Below, piece after piece: positions 23,901-35,994 of a DNA stretch of 64,000 nt. The stretch is from Lepidonotus clava (lineage: Eukaryota > Annelida > Polychaeta > Phyllodocida > Polynoidae), in NCBI GenBank assembly GCA_936440205.1, contig OW387135.1:35442792-35506791 (forward strand), in the 5' to 3' direction. Position 1 is the stretch's first letter. Every line of letters begins with the position of its first letter. The translations under genes were made by a program, and so were the position numbers. The notes under the pieces are model-generated. The model was not told the origin of the DNA. It saw only the letters and a list, made by a program, of their open reading frames with translations, and ran no database searches.

Positions 23901-26900
23901 TCATGCCTTCATCAACTCCCCATTTGGGATAATGAAATTACCAACTAACATGCCGTACGAAGTATACCAACCTGTGTACCTGTCTTTTGGAGAACACTGT
24001 CCACACATTGACTATGATCTAGTCTAGAACCTGCTTTAACGGAGAGCAGACAGAAGCAAACAGTGCAGTAGAATAGCATGACGTAGTCCTCCTTTCTATC
24101 AATAACATACAGGGTAGATTAAATCGTGTTTTTTTCATTTTGAAGCATTTTCTAAAACTAAAAGAACTGGCTCGTGATTCTGCCCCATAGATTCATGCAA
24201 TATGTGCAATTAATTCTTAAATGCCATCTTGATATTTGGATAAATGAGCGACAATGACAGGTGACAGGGGCACTGCTTAAATTCGACAGGGGACATCATG
24301 AGTTTTAGGGACAACGAAAGGTGACGACCATTTCTTAAATTCGACACAGAAAATCGGGACACACCCGCCCCCACTCCCAATCCAGATCGCCATTCTTACG
24401 GAAGGTTATTGCAATATTAGGAATCTCAGTAAATGTAAAAATTAATATAGATTGATGATTTTTTTCTTCTTGATAATACATGAAAACCTGGAGAAGCGTC
24501 TTAAAATGCTCCCCGGTGGTGTTCTTAGAACACTGTCCCTTAGTTGCCGGTGGCGTGTGCTCGCTGACATTATGGATCCCGGGTTACAAGCACCCCTTCC
24601 TGTAGTTAGCCCCCTCGCCCCCAGACACATCGATTCCTGCACCGGCCGGCGGAGGAGACTTAACGTGTAGCCAGGGGTCAGGGCAGAGTCAGTCACGTAG
24701 GGCTGTCAGGGAATGACACAATCTGCTGAACTGTAAAGACCCTGCTTTCTATAACTGGTAGGCTTTTGTCAGTCCCTTTTTACATTTTGTAGTATTATAG
24801 ACGTGATAGGCCTGATCTCAGTTAATCAGTCATGTGAACCTGTCCTATTTATGATATATGTATATACTGAGAACATTCATCACTGTCGCCCTAAAGTTTT
24901 CCCTAAAGTTTTCTAATCTGACTGAATCCATTTGCTGTCAGGTTAATTTTTATCTACGCATAACTTTTTAGAAAAATCAGTATCTTCTCCTGTGTACTAA
25001 TGAAGCTTTTTTTTTTAAACTAGAGAAGTTCATTACAAAGGCAGACCCTGGTTTTTCACATGATAAATGCTGTGTTATTTTGCATTTTTCCTGATACAAT
25101 TCCGTATTGATAATATTGATAATATCTATTCAAAACCTTTCTATAAATCGAAGGTTTTACTATATTGGGGAAGACGCCCAGCTGCAGCCCTTGGTACCAG
25201 TAAGCTCGTGACTCCCTCCACCCTTTGGCCCCTGTAGATGTTTGTTGTTGAACGTTAGCACGGCTCCAAGTTCCACTTCCACTGGCTGATGACCGCCTGT
25301 CTCCCTAGGGGGCACCACTAGCTTCCTATTTTTATGTGGTAAGGTGTCTTCGGAGACCACATTCAATGTAACGCATGACATAGTTTCATTCCCTGTGGTA
25401 TGGTTCTGCTATTTGTTTACATTGGCCTCACTATCCTTGACTTATGGAAATATACACCGGAATGATCAGAGAATAAATGTCAGAGAAAACTAGCTACATG
25501 TATGTATGTAGATTAATTATTTTCGCAAATTGAGATTTTCTTCCTATAAGAACAGTAAATTTTTTGTCTAAACACAGTACATTAGGATTGGGAAATCTAA
25601 GCCTTAAACCATTGCCGTGGCGTTATCCAAGCTTGCACAAAGTAGGGTGTTCATCATAAGCCTTAGGTGTAACAGGCGGCCTTGTAGTTGTCAGATTGTG
25701 TCGACACATCAGACGGTGAGCCGGCCTGGGCAGGTTATTGCTCGCCCTGTCTGTACCCAATGTACCTGGATGAGGCCAGACACGACCGCCGATGAGCTTG
25801 GTAACCATTTACCAGGTAAAACTGATGCAGGCTGAGCGCGAGATAGTTGGCCCATCAGGGGTCGGCTCTACTGATGAGCTGGTGCAGCACATCTATAGGG
25901 CGCGCCGTTAGAGTAGACACTGGGGCAGATTCTATAGAGCCACCTATAAATATGAATCGTCAGCTGATTTTTGTGTCATATCTATTCAGTTACTGAGTAC
26001 TCGAACCTAACGGTTCACCCTGCAGCCGAGATGCACCTTTGAGCTGACTGGTGCACTGAATCTGGTACCGATGTACCTGGTGCGTCCTGATTTTTTTTAA
26101 ATGTATAAACAGCAGAGTTATAATCACTGATACATCCGATATGTGTTGAAAATCAATCCATAATTTCGAACACTTATATTTGATCTAGTAAGGAAGCATT
26201 ATGTAAGTACAGCTTTCCATACAGATCTAATGTATGAGGATTTACAGCAGGCATCTTAAATAGTCACAAAACCAACTAATACACATCTTTGGTATTCTAG
26301 ATATATGCACGTTTGGAAACGGTAATAATTGTATAGATAAACATTTCTAGAATGAATTTGTCAGGATCTTCAGTCTGGTCACATAATCGTGTTAGTAAAT
26401 TGTGTTGTTTGATCTTACAAAAGAATAAGACATTGAAAGAAATCATACCAACAAATAAATGCATCAACATCCTTCTTATAGACAGTTGCCAAAGAAAATG
26501 TAGTACAGTGTATATCAAAAAATCACGCCGAAGCCTGCCTGTCTCACATGCACACAGACCCACTAGCTGTGACGTACTCCAGCGGCGAATCAGTCTTCCA
26601 TTTAGATACCACCACCCCTAATCGTATTTCCGAAATGCCAGGGAGCATCACCTGACATTGCCTGTAGCTGGACTCCAGCCCGGAGTGAGTTGGCCAGAAA
26701 ACCACTTCCTGGTATCAGGTATCTCAACCTTCTTCCAGGAAGGCTCCTAGGAATGTGACACTTCTAGGAATGTGCCCCCGAGTTTTGCCCGATGCGAAGG
26801 TTAAGGTTTGGGTGATGTCGGGCGTTGGGGTAGGTTTTGGCTGGGGTAGATTTGAGTACAGGTGTACCTATGGCCTATGGCGATGACACGCGGAGAGCCC

Positions 26901-29318
26901 CTCCTGCCGGGTTGGGTTACCTCCCACAGCTGGCACCAGTGTTAGGGTTATCGAAACTACCACAAACACACTTAGCCTTGAGAAAACAATTTTAGGCAGA
27001 GCAAGTTAACAAAAACCAGTGTTCGAAAAGTAGCTCAATGTTGGTTCCCTATACGTGGAGAATACTAAGCGTGCGCCAAGAAGAAAATACATAAGTCACT
27101 CTAACGCCAACTCTTCAGCGTGAAATGTTGAAGAATTTCAGACAAGAAGTTTTAGTTTTTGATTAAGCAATGAATTAACAGTATCAAGTCAAAATTTAAT
27201 GTTGAATTTCTTTTTCCAGGGTATCCTATTGGTATATGACATCACAAACAAATGGTCCTTTGACGGCATCGACAGATGGATCAAGGAGATCGACGAAGTA
27301 AGTCTGCTAACACCTAGATAAAATTCTATGTATTGCTTAAACCTAACGATATAAGCCACGTATAAGCCACAAGTACTACTTTATTTGGCCATATACAATA
27401 TAGAAGAAAGAAAGGAATATTTTAGTATTCATTCTTCGCGGTGTGAACCATGCGCCTTTATGTATCAAATTTTATTTTATGGGATATTCCATATTTCAGT
27501 TAACACCGAAAATCTAAGACCGTGAAAACAATAGCATTGCCTGTTTAATCGCAACAGCAATCCAATCAAAGAATTCCGCCCTGAATATATTGCCCGTAAT
27601 CACAATAATTTCAAAATATAATTTTAAATTGATTGCACATTAAGAGATAATGGGATTTATCAACCTGTATACTTACTTTTTGCCGTATATCACTCATTTC
27701 TTCTTCCCTTCGCACAGCATGCGCCGGGTGTGCCCAAGATCCTGGTGGGTAACCGGCTGCACCTCGCGTTCAAACGGCAGGTGGCCGAGATGGTGGCCGA
27801 GTCGTATGCGCTCAAAAACGACATGGCCTTCTTCGAGGTGAGCCCCCTCTGTGACTTCAACGTGACGGAAAGTCTGGCAGAACTCTCCCGGCTCGTCCTC
27901 AAGCGTAACGGTATGAGTCGGACGTGGGGCCCCAACCGAGGTGAGTGACTCACGGCAGTGAGTGTGGGAGGTATCGGGGGGGGGGGAATTGTTTTGTTTG
28001 TATGTAAATTGTATGCAAATAATACAATGTCAAGAAGTGTTTGATTCAGAGATTCTTAAAAAAAAAATGTAGATGTATGGCAATGGAATTTGGTGTCGGA
28101 GTAACGAAGAATGACATTTTAATAGACTATATATACACTCAGTATCATTTGATATACTGTGTATTATTGGGCATTTTCCTGTAACAGCTTATTCGAAGGG
28201 AATATAGCGAAATCAATGTTTTGTCTGGCCATCCTGTACCCTCTTCCCCTTTCCTGTCCCCCCGCCCCCCCCCCCTCCCCCCTGGAGGCATCCTCCTCAT
28301 TCCTGTACCCGCGGGGATCCCCCTTACCGACACAGGCACTAATGAAAACCAGGTCGTACCAACACAACACCCCCGGCAAAAATCGATTCAGGGGAAAAAA
28401 CAACTTAGCACTCGCTGCACTCGCCCTGCATCTTTGGATAAAAAGGTGGCATTCTTCACCACACGACATTGCAGAGTACATTACATTTAGTCGACAATAC
28501 AAACAGGAACATTTCACTCACAGAAAAAAAGTAATAGGAATAGTTAGATCAATTGATATCAACTGAAAGTACATACAGCCATCGATCCTTTTCATTATGC
28601 AGTTTTGATACATTATGTCATTTGGGGCATTCTGCCGTTCTGATTAAACAGTGTATGTATTAATCAGTTGGTTTTGTTCTTATCAATATAGCATTTGATT
28701 AGGTCCATTAGGGGGGCAGTGGCAAATTTTCATTTATCATATGTAACTCAAAGCGAGTTTGTTGTTATCAACATTCAAGACAAAACACAATCACGTTGCC
28801 CACTATGGGGACTATATATCACGAGAGTGGTAGCTGTAAGAGGGTAAAAAGGACATTGTGAAACGTGAACATGTTGTGAAGGTCTTCATACCTTTGGTGA
28901 AAGTGAGAGCTATTTTGTTGTCAACGAACTGCTTCAAGTTGTATCAACCACAAATTTGTATGAGAGGAGCGAAGATAAACAAATGATAAACTGATGTTAT
29001 TCCCTAGCTGTTCTTAAGCATGTGTCAATTCTTTTGCCAAGTTAAAGCAAACACTAATTCCTTTGCCTTGTGGTTGCAGTATTATCCCTACAAGAGCTGG
29101 CTTGCCGCAGCATCGTGGACCACACGACTATCTACGGCATCGAGCAGCTGCCCCTGCCCTCCGCCCTCAAATCCCACCTCAAGTCCTACTCCATGGCCAA
29201 CAAGACGCGCGCCCGCATGCAGAGCTTCGTGCACCGCGACAAGACCAAGGCCAAAAAGTATCTCAACCCCATGGACTCGCCACCGTTGAATTGTCGCAAA
29301 AGTTGCTGCATCAGCTAG
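11995..29318 (+). CDS. RAB40: RAB40-family GTPase with SOCS box (six coding exons)
   Basis: Exons: 11995-12157, 18246-18306, 18789-18849, 27220-27297, 27718-27940, 29080-29318. All have GT-AG junctions and joined frames, giving 274 residues. RAB40 proteins are substrate receptors of a CUL5-Elongin B/C ubiquitin ligase acting at membranes. The GTPase fold shows the P-loop GDSDVGKEE (residues 28-36), the [11 protein letters not shown] switch I/beta region, WDTSGQG, and VGNRLHL in place of NKxD, all RAB40 hallmarks. The SOCS box follows ([12 protein letters not shown] as BC box, LPLP as Cul5 box). The C-terminus is CCIS, a CAAX-type prenylation signal. The canonical Ser/Thr after the P-loop lysine is Glu here (Gly in the human protein as I recall it), so nucleotide and Mg binding is probably atypical. 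The start is one of two adjacent ATGs (11995 or 11998), with upstream stops. Confidence 0.95.
12431..12800 (+). repeat. Dispersed repeat, copy 1
   Basis: Closely similar, in the same orientation, to 34018-34069 plus 34657-34960. Shared landmarks include GAGTTACAGCCAGTTAT, GCCCTGTCAAAATGAC, AATAATGTAGATAAATATTC and CAAAAACAGGGGACA. It has no coding potential and the family is unknown. It shows the undisturbed form of the sequence that is interrupted by a transposon in copy 2. Confidence 0.8.
13752..13990. mobile_element. MITE-like element with long GGCCGTCCTA inverted repeats
   Basis: The ends GGCCGTCCTAAAAAAAAATT and AATTTTTTTTTAGGACGGCC are inverted copies, and the similarity runs on through TTTCCGGT (about 33 bases in all). 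TAG lies just outside both ends, allowing one offset base. The inside is a T-rich and A-rich foldback. The short target and the TIR suggest a PIF/Harbinger-like non-autonomous element, which is an inference. Confidence 0.6.
20785..21016. mobile_element. Second, degraded copy of the CAGRGRTGCCA MITE-like family
   Basis: It starts CAGGGATGCCA and shares CCTACTTTTTG and TTTTTGGTGATTTTGG with the reverse complement of 11245-11482, so the two copies lie in opposite orientation. Weaker similarity continues for about 230 bases. The right end is eroded and its boundary is approximate. Confidence 0.5.
22236..22427. mobile_element. Non-autonomous element with CAGGGGYGGATCC ends and a long C-run
   Basis: It begins CAGGGGTGGATCCAGA and ends CCGGATCCGCACCTG, an inverted pair with mismatches. 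A run of about 24 C residues lies just inside the right end. The same ends occur at 58431-58562 and as a fragment near 47423-47475. TIRs of this type are hAT-like. No clean target duplication was seen here. Confidence 0.55.
27941..29079 (+). other. RAB40 intron 5
   Basis: A 1.1-kb intron with C-rich tracts (28257-28282) and otherwise AT-rich sequence. Overlapping small ORFs on both strands around 28145-28570 follow the C-rich tract and look like chance frames. Confidence 0.5.
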
Positions 29319-32300
29319 TTTACAGAGACTGGAGGTGTGGATGTGCGCGGCGCCGGCTTGCCTGGAGGGGTGGCGACGGTCGGTGACTGGAACGGAGACG
29401 GCCCTCTGGGCCCTGGAAGAACCGTGGCGTCAACATGGAGGGTGCTGGCCGATTCACAGCAGTGAACACCAATAAAACTTTCAACAAAAATTATAAGTAG
29501 AGTTAATCAGCTTGTTCTCTGGAGCTGGCAGCACGGAGAAAATAACCCTGACTTATGATTGCCCCCTGTAACTCTTGACGATAGAGAAGGCAGATCTCTG
29601 GTATAGGGTCCTTGTCGGAGACAACGCCATGTCGCCTGCTTTCTGAAATTGCACAATGGAGAGGACTGTGGGTTCTAGGCATATTCGTGCAAAAGGAAAA
29701 GGTACAACTCTCCAATACAACTAATTCTGATGTTTGCAATAGCTTCGTGGTACATGACTCAAAAGGACATTATTTAAATCCAAAAGTTTCCTATTAAGAT
29801 AGATACAAGTTGAGATTTCTAGACCAAGTCTATTGTACCTGTTCTGTGACTAACAAGATGTCCATGAGCAATACCTTAGATGGCCAGGAATGCATTTCGA
29901 CCGTGGGCCATCAAACAACGGAGGACCACGCGTCCTCCAGGACCCTCCACACGTCTCCAGGTTCCCACCGGTCCAGTGGTGTCGGAGAAGTACTTAGTGT
30001 TCTCCCCTGAGGGCGCCAGCCTCGGCCCGCCACCCCGTCCACGGGGTTGCTCTACAGTTTAACCTTCACATGGTGCTAGGGTGGGGTCGATCCGAAAACC
30101 ACGTGTTCATTAACCAATCATGACTTACAAAAATATAATTACGAAACTTCGCGAAGGAACGAAATACGGAAAGAAAAAAAGACTGGTTTATACGTATTTG
30201 TATATTTTGCACAGCTTATTATGTACTAATATACTGGTGTTATTTTGATACATCCCGTTAAATGAGGAATGAAAGCGAGCGGTGTATTTCAAAGGAAAGA
30301 AGAATAAGTGGTATGTGTCTGCGGAGTCCTGTGTTAAATGTTTGTACATGTACATTGCGAAAGAGGACCATCTCATATTGTGAGTATGAGGGTGGTCTTG
30401 ATTATTCGTCCATGACTAGGGTTATACATGAAAATGGACTACGCTGTTTCCATTCAAAGGGACTGGTGTCATGAAACAGTGATTTCCAAATGAATAACAA
30501 AATCAATTCTCCATGTTTACCGTGACATCCTCAGGATTTTTGGAGGTGCATATCATTCAGAGAACCGTCGCTTCAAGTTAATTTCAAAATTCTGCGGAGC
30601 TGGTATAACTTATTGTATTTTGATAAACTGAGTTCATTTCAATGTATACTTTTTTGTATGTTGTAAATATGGTTATGTGGTGCGTAACATAATTATATCA
30701 AAATCGAAGTGTTCTCAGTGAAAAAAATATCCTCCCGAATTAGTACAATGTATATATAAATGCTTTCATTTCGTCTGTTTCTTATATGACTGAGGATTAG
30801 CAGCAGTTCACTTATTAAAGTTTGTGAAATTATGTAGCAGTTCGTTCACGTGCAGAATTTCTAAGCAAAACTATTAAAGTTGGAAACCACGTAGAATTTG
30901 ATCTGAGCTTAGTTAGTACACGAGTGGTGAATCTCTATCATTTTCCGGCCAACTGTCACGTGTACAACCCGTCAACTGAAATAGTGAATTTCAAACCCCT
31001 TTCTCTAATAAGACAATCAGCATTATTTTCGTAACTCGCTATGTGAGTTCCTTAAGTGATATGGATTTACTTCGCACCGATTGAGCCCAAAAACAGTGGT
31101 TGTGACGTTGAACTTTTTAAGTAATATCTTTTAATTTTTGTTTTTTATATGATGTGGTCAGATATATTATATTGTCTTAAAAACATGCATTTGGCATTTC
31201 GTACCGCTAGGTTCTTAGATGTAAGATAGCTAATTCTAATTTCCATGACATGTCGTATGTTTCCTTAAATACTCGATAGATAACTTCTAATGGTTGTAAA
31301 TAAGGAATAATTTCACAATTTTGTTTAGAGAGAGGTTCCTATACATTTCCAGTGATTATTAGAGTATGACATTAACTCTTTGTGTAACCTCCGGATAGAT
31401 ATCATGCTTATTTCGATTATATTGATAGATTAAACATATGCGATTAACTCTCACTGTAATTCAAAGAAAAAATTTCGTTATTCATGTTAAACTTTTCATT
31501 TGAACATTGTTCTTTATTTCTGATTATAAGCACATTATTTCTGCGCTTTTGATTAAATTTGTGTGACGCTTAATTTCTTTTTCTACTATAAGTAGGAAGA
31601 TGAATACGTGGAATCACAAGAAAGTCATTCTGGATTCTCATTGATAACCTGAGGAATGTATTAATTGTCTAAATTTGAAAGGACTACATAATTCTCTTGC
31701 TTTAAATTCTAACGCCAATCTGCTGATCTTGCAATTCTCGGAAATGTCTTGACATTTCTTCCATGTGTGGAGGAGATCAGAAATAGCTTCCCGGTAACAT
31801 GATAAAACATATTTTTTAGTTCCTTGTGTAACCTACTACAGTACATGGAACTTGGAAGTTGACGAGCGTGAGCTTGAAACCTTTGAAAGGAAGATATGAA
31901 ATGTGTGTTCACTGTGACGTAAGTTGTGTGTTGGTTGTGTGAAGGCGATACCGATGAAATCGTCCTTTGTTTTGTCGGGCCCAAGCCCGGTGTACATAGT
32001 GACCTGTAAAAAGTTACCCTCAATGTGCGTGAGTCATACAGAATTATTATTACTCTTATTGTTGTTGTATATTGTAGAAAGTAGTCGAGTTTATACTTGG
32101 CTCAATTGAACTCAATTGAAAGAGCCTTTCTAACGCAGAAGAGGTGTTTGGCCTCGTATCCCTATGGTTACCTGTCTTTATAGTAAACGCCCTTTGTGCA
32201 AGTTATTGGAATCAATGAAAGGGTCAAAACAGAAATGGCGGAATGTTTTTATGAAATTGACCTAGGCAATTTACAGTTCAAATTATCTAATGGTGATAAC

Positions 32301-33599
32301 TTTTAAGTGCTCGATTTTTCTTAATCTATAGGCGAATGGATGAAGGTTATATTTTCTTACCTCGTATTTCTTACAAAGCGGTTCAACTTTAATTTTATGT
32401 AATTCAAAAGTGTGTATATGATATAATCTTTTGTAATAACAATATTCGTAATAGCAACAATAGTATTGGTTCATAAACAATATATTACAACAAATTATAT
32501 AGGTTATTTTTTATTTTGTTTCGTTGTCTATTCTTTTAAATTACCGTTCTCCACTGCTGACTTCAATAAGTAGATTATTTCCTATAAAATGACCTCGTCA
32601 TTACAAGCCGCTACAAACGCGACGGCAATGTTCTTGTAACTATGTTTACTTTTCAAAGCAGTATACCTGGTTGCCGATTATTCAGTGGACGGCAACTTAC
32701 TGTACAGGGAGTTTATATTTGAAGCAATAAATGTGCTGTATAAGAAATGCGTGTTTTTTCGCTTTATCTCGCTTTTAGTTATGAAAATAATCTTTGAGAT
32801 CGAGCATAGGATTCTCACCAGTCATAGATCTATATTCCCAAAAATAGATATCGTTTTAGATCTAGTTAACTTAACACTATCATTTTATGTACTACTAGTT
32901 AATGTAAATAATACTAATCAAAAGGAGCAGACTTCTTGATATCAATAATATCCAATTTAAGAAATGTCCGTGTCACTGGGTCGAGATAAGTGGCCCAGAC
33001 CCTAATTTACAGTAGGCTAGTTGTAAATTAATTAGACCCGTGTAAATCTTCTAGAAAATAAGATTGCCTTTGAAATTATTGGGAGGCGGGCAACAGACTA
33101 CCATCTTCCTACTTCTTTTCTTCATAAAGTCAACAGTAAATCTGATTACATTTTATTAGTTCTCCCATATAGAGGATCTCCCAAACACCAACAGATAAGT
33201 CAAATGAGTCTATATCCGCTTTATCCATCATGTCCAACACATAACACTGGATAGCAACCTTTTTTCTGGATTTTATTTGGTAATGAACATCAACATTGTT
33301 AATAATTAGGTTTTTTTCTTACCGTACTTTAAAACTCAGCAATATAAACATATTTTACATTAAGACTGCGCGCCCAGGCTAGTTTTGGCCTCCTGGTTCT
33401 TAAAAGGGAATCAAATCAAATCAAATCTGGTACCAAAGTGTACTATCCACTAGGAGACGCTCCTGCTAGAAATTATCAAATTCCAATTTAACACACTAGG
33501 CGGCGCTTTTGTACGCAACTTAGCTGGTTGCTCAGCAGGTGCGTGCTGTAAATCCCGTGAAGTGTAGGTTGAGGCTGATAACCAGCGGTCACGTTTTCC
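29319..33599 (+). other. RAB40 3' UTR and intergenic region
   Basis: The first AATAAA after the RAB40 stop is at 29471-29476 and is the probable cleavage signal. Beyond it, about 4 kb is AT-rich with no conserved ORF, RNA gene or clear repeat that I can identify. A GC-richer patch at 29930-30060 holds GAGGGCGCC. Short TCAAA repeats lie at 33411-33425. Confidence 0.45.
29471..29476 (+). terminator. Probable RAB40 polyadenylation signal
   Basis: AATAAA, 153 bases after the stop codon. Confidence 0.5.
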
Positions 33600-33675
33600 C
33601 ACATGCGCATGACAAGTGAGGAAAACAAAAACAACTCGGTTCAACCTCAACACTACATTATTTGTGTCCTGGCTG
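33493..33675 (+). promoter_or_regulatory. Putative FBXL15 promoter and non-coding first exon
   Basis: CTGGTAAGT at 33673-33681 is a strong splice donor (exon would end at 33675). It follows a stretch with an NRF-1-like ATGCGCATG (33603-33611) and a CTCF-like ACACTAGGCGGCGC (33493-33506, 12 of 14). The acceptor at 35956-35957 lies 38 bases before the FBXL15 ATG, so a non-coding exon here spliced to it is the simplest model. This is inferred from sequence signals only. Confidence 0.4.
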
Positions 33676-34017
33676 GTAAGTATTCCACTTATTTTCAATA
33701 AATATTCAGAATTTAGATTAGTAATTAGTCAATACTGCAATAAACAGTCAGTACTTCAAGTTGCAGATAAGTACGTTGAGTGGTGAATTTTCGCGATTGA
33801 GCCGGGTCCACTCCCATTTCCGAGGCTTTCGGGCTGGGTGTGTGGTGCCCTTTCTAGATCTAATATTGCAAATAAAAGACCCCTTGCCACTCCTCGAAAA
33901 GAGTAGGGTATTGAACATGGTGGTTGGTTTCTCCTCAATCATATCATAGATACGATCATCCAAAACAGATAAGCATTAGAATAAGATAGGTAGGCCTAAT
34001 ATTATATAACAAATTTA

Positions 34018-34960
34018 AAATGCTAAAAAATATTGAGGACCATATCATCAGTCAGATTCAGTGTCTGGTTTAAAGGAAACCTTGCACATAATTTTTCACA
34101 AGCCTATTTCTTGATTATTTAGCTACTCTTGAGCATTTTAAAACAATTTCAAAAGGAAAAAATGGAAAAAGTCAAAGTACTAGTGAATTATAGAAGAAAT
34201 AAAATAAAATTTGGGAATTCCCTAATTTCTGGGGTTACAATTCTGTCCTTGCTACGTCATAATGAAGGGGAATCCCTTTCAAAATACCTTTGGAATCTTG
34301 GGCAACTGAATGAAATTAGGTGAGTAAAGTATGCAAGTATGTATAGCCTGCACATAGCTTAATATAAAAATTTGATATTTCATGCAAAAATTCCTTTGTA
34401 TACACTATTGAGAATTGGGGATTCCCTTTTTTAAAAGCTGCGGAATCCCAAATTTAGTCCTTGTGACGTCACAAATTAGGGGATTTCCCCTAAAAAACCA
34501 TTAAAATAGACCAAATATCAAAGCCCCACAACAGTGGCTACAGTTGGAATATGCTTAAAATATTTCTAGCATCATTAGTTTTTTATGCATATTCCATGCA
34601 CCAAGAATTTCATTGATAAATATCTAACCCTTGATTATGTGCTAGCTTTCCTTTAATATGCTTTTTTAATTGTATCTCTATCTGCTTTGGTTCACGAGTT
34701 ACAGCCAGTTATGCATGGTACTCTGGTTTTGCCCTGTCAAAATGACGTGTATTTAGAAGGCTCACTGTGCAGCTAGAGGGCAAATTACAAAGCAAAATTA
34801 TATATGTTATTTTGAAATTGAAGGGAAAATAATGTAGATAAATATTCTTGCAGGTTCATCAAATATCATCTTGAGCTTATATCTTTATTTTATAAGCGAA
34901 AAACTCGGTCACAGGTTTTATCTCAAAAACAGGGGACACTTTTCTGATGGGAAACTGGTG
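34018..34960 (+). repeat. Dispersed repeat, copy 2, interrupted by a transposon
   Basis: It matches 12431-12800 in two blocks (34018-34069 and 34657-34960). The gap between them is exactly a TTAA-flanked element with terminal inverted repeats, so copy 1 displays the empty site. Confidence 0.75.
34074..34652. mobile_element. TTAA-flanked MITE nested in a dispersed repeat
   Basis: TTAA sits directly outside both ends (34070-34073 and 34653-34656). The ends AGGAAACCTTGCACATAAT and the complement of the right end, AGGAAAGCTAGCACATAAT, agree at 17 of 19 positions. The length is 579 bases with no transposase ORF. TTAA targets are typical of piggyBac-type elements, although the TIR does not begin with the usual CCC, so the family is tentative. 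Confidence 0.75.
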
Positions 34961-35994
34961 GAATGTAATATACCTACATTAGATCTACCTTGTGCAGTCT
35001 TGAAAGAACCCTGGGCTGGGGGGTTGGCCAGACATTAAATTTTTTCCCTCCTAAATACCGTTAGATCTCATTGTGTTCAAGCCCTGTACTAGACTAGCCA
35101 TATGACTCAGTTTAACCAGGTATCCAGTACCCAGTAATGGTGAAACCACTCCACTGCTCCTTGATCATTTCCAGTTTTTACTGGAACCCTTTACTAAACT
35201 GCTCTACTATCCAGCCCTGTTTAGAGGTTCCAAGTTTTTATTGGAAGTGAGGGTATTTGATGCAAGTGTCCCACAGTATGGTGGCCCTGTATCAGGTTAC
35301 TAGACAGGGCTCACGAAATCCAGCGTCCTGGGAGTCCTGTCCTTCCCCTAAGTGTCCAGGACATGTATACCCTTTTCGTGTTGTTGTATTACTATTAGTG
35401 CTTACAGACTCAATGTATTGCATGTTTACATACATGTATATCAATATTCCCGCTCCTACCTCCAGTTTGTCAATTTTGAAATCAGGAAGAAAGTACACTT
35501 ATCCAGTAAACAAAGTAGGTCTCAGTTTTAATTAATTCACCCTACCACGGATAGCTGATTTTCAGTATTTTAAGAACCTGCAGGCTAATTTAGGCTAATT
35601 TTGTAGACAAAACCCAATGAAAAACTATAGAAAATATACAAATAATTGTTATATATCCTTCCATAATGAATGAATTTTCAAACAACTCAGGAATATTAAA
35701 TATATATGGATCCTTATTTTGAAAATGATAATGACTTATTTTTCCTAATGTTAATCTACAAATAATGATACATTTCATGAAAATTCCTAAAGTAAAGCCT
35801 TGACTTTAGGCGACATAATACCCAGCATGCACCTGGTTGTAGGCTAACCTGCAAGTAATACTTAAGAAACCTGCTATCCGTGGTTGGGAGAATTGTTGAT
35901 TCCATATTTTTTGCGATTTAATTCATTTAAACTTTGTGTAATCTTTTCATCTTTTAGGAGTAGCCACCAGGTGACAACCTTCCTCCCAAGAACA

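Larger units (their letters stand above)
18850..27219 (+). other. RAB40 intron 3
   Basis: An 8.4-kb intron separating the short third exon from the rest of the GTPase domain. It carries a degraded copy of the CAGRGATGCCA element (about 20785-21016), a CAGGGGYGGATCC element with a long C-run (22236-22427), an A-run near 22590, a 12/14 CTCF-like motif (25302-25315), and several GC-richer patches (about 21830-22080, 23580-24010, 24520-24720, 25160-25380) that look like old repeats I cannot name. Small ORFs here show no conserved features. Confidence 0.55.

Noticed and set aside
25302-25315. TCCCTAGGGGGCAC as a functional CTCF site in RAB40 intron 3
   Set aside because: Only 12 of 14 positions match, a level expected by chance several times in this window. 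Kept only as a note.
25160-25381. 73-codon minus-strand ORF in RAB40 intron 3 as a nested gene
   Set aside because: No recognisable domain, no splice or promoter context, and a GC-richer patch that looks like an old repeat.
28145-28570. Overlapping ORFs on both strands near the C-rich tract in RAB40 intron 5
   Set aside because: Low-complexity C/G sequence produces proline- and glycine-rich frames. No conserved signal.
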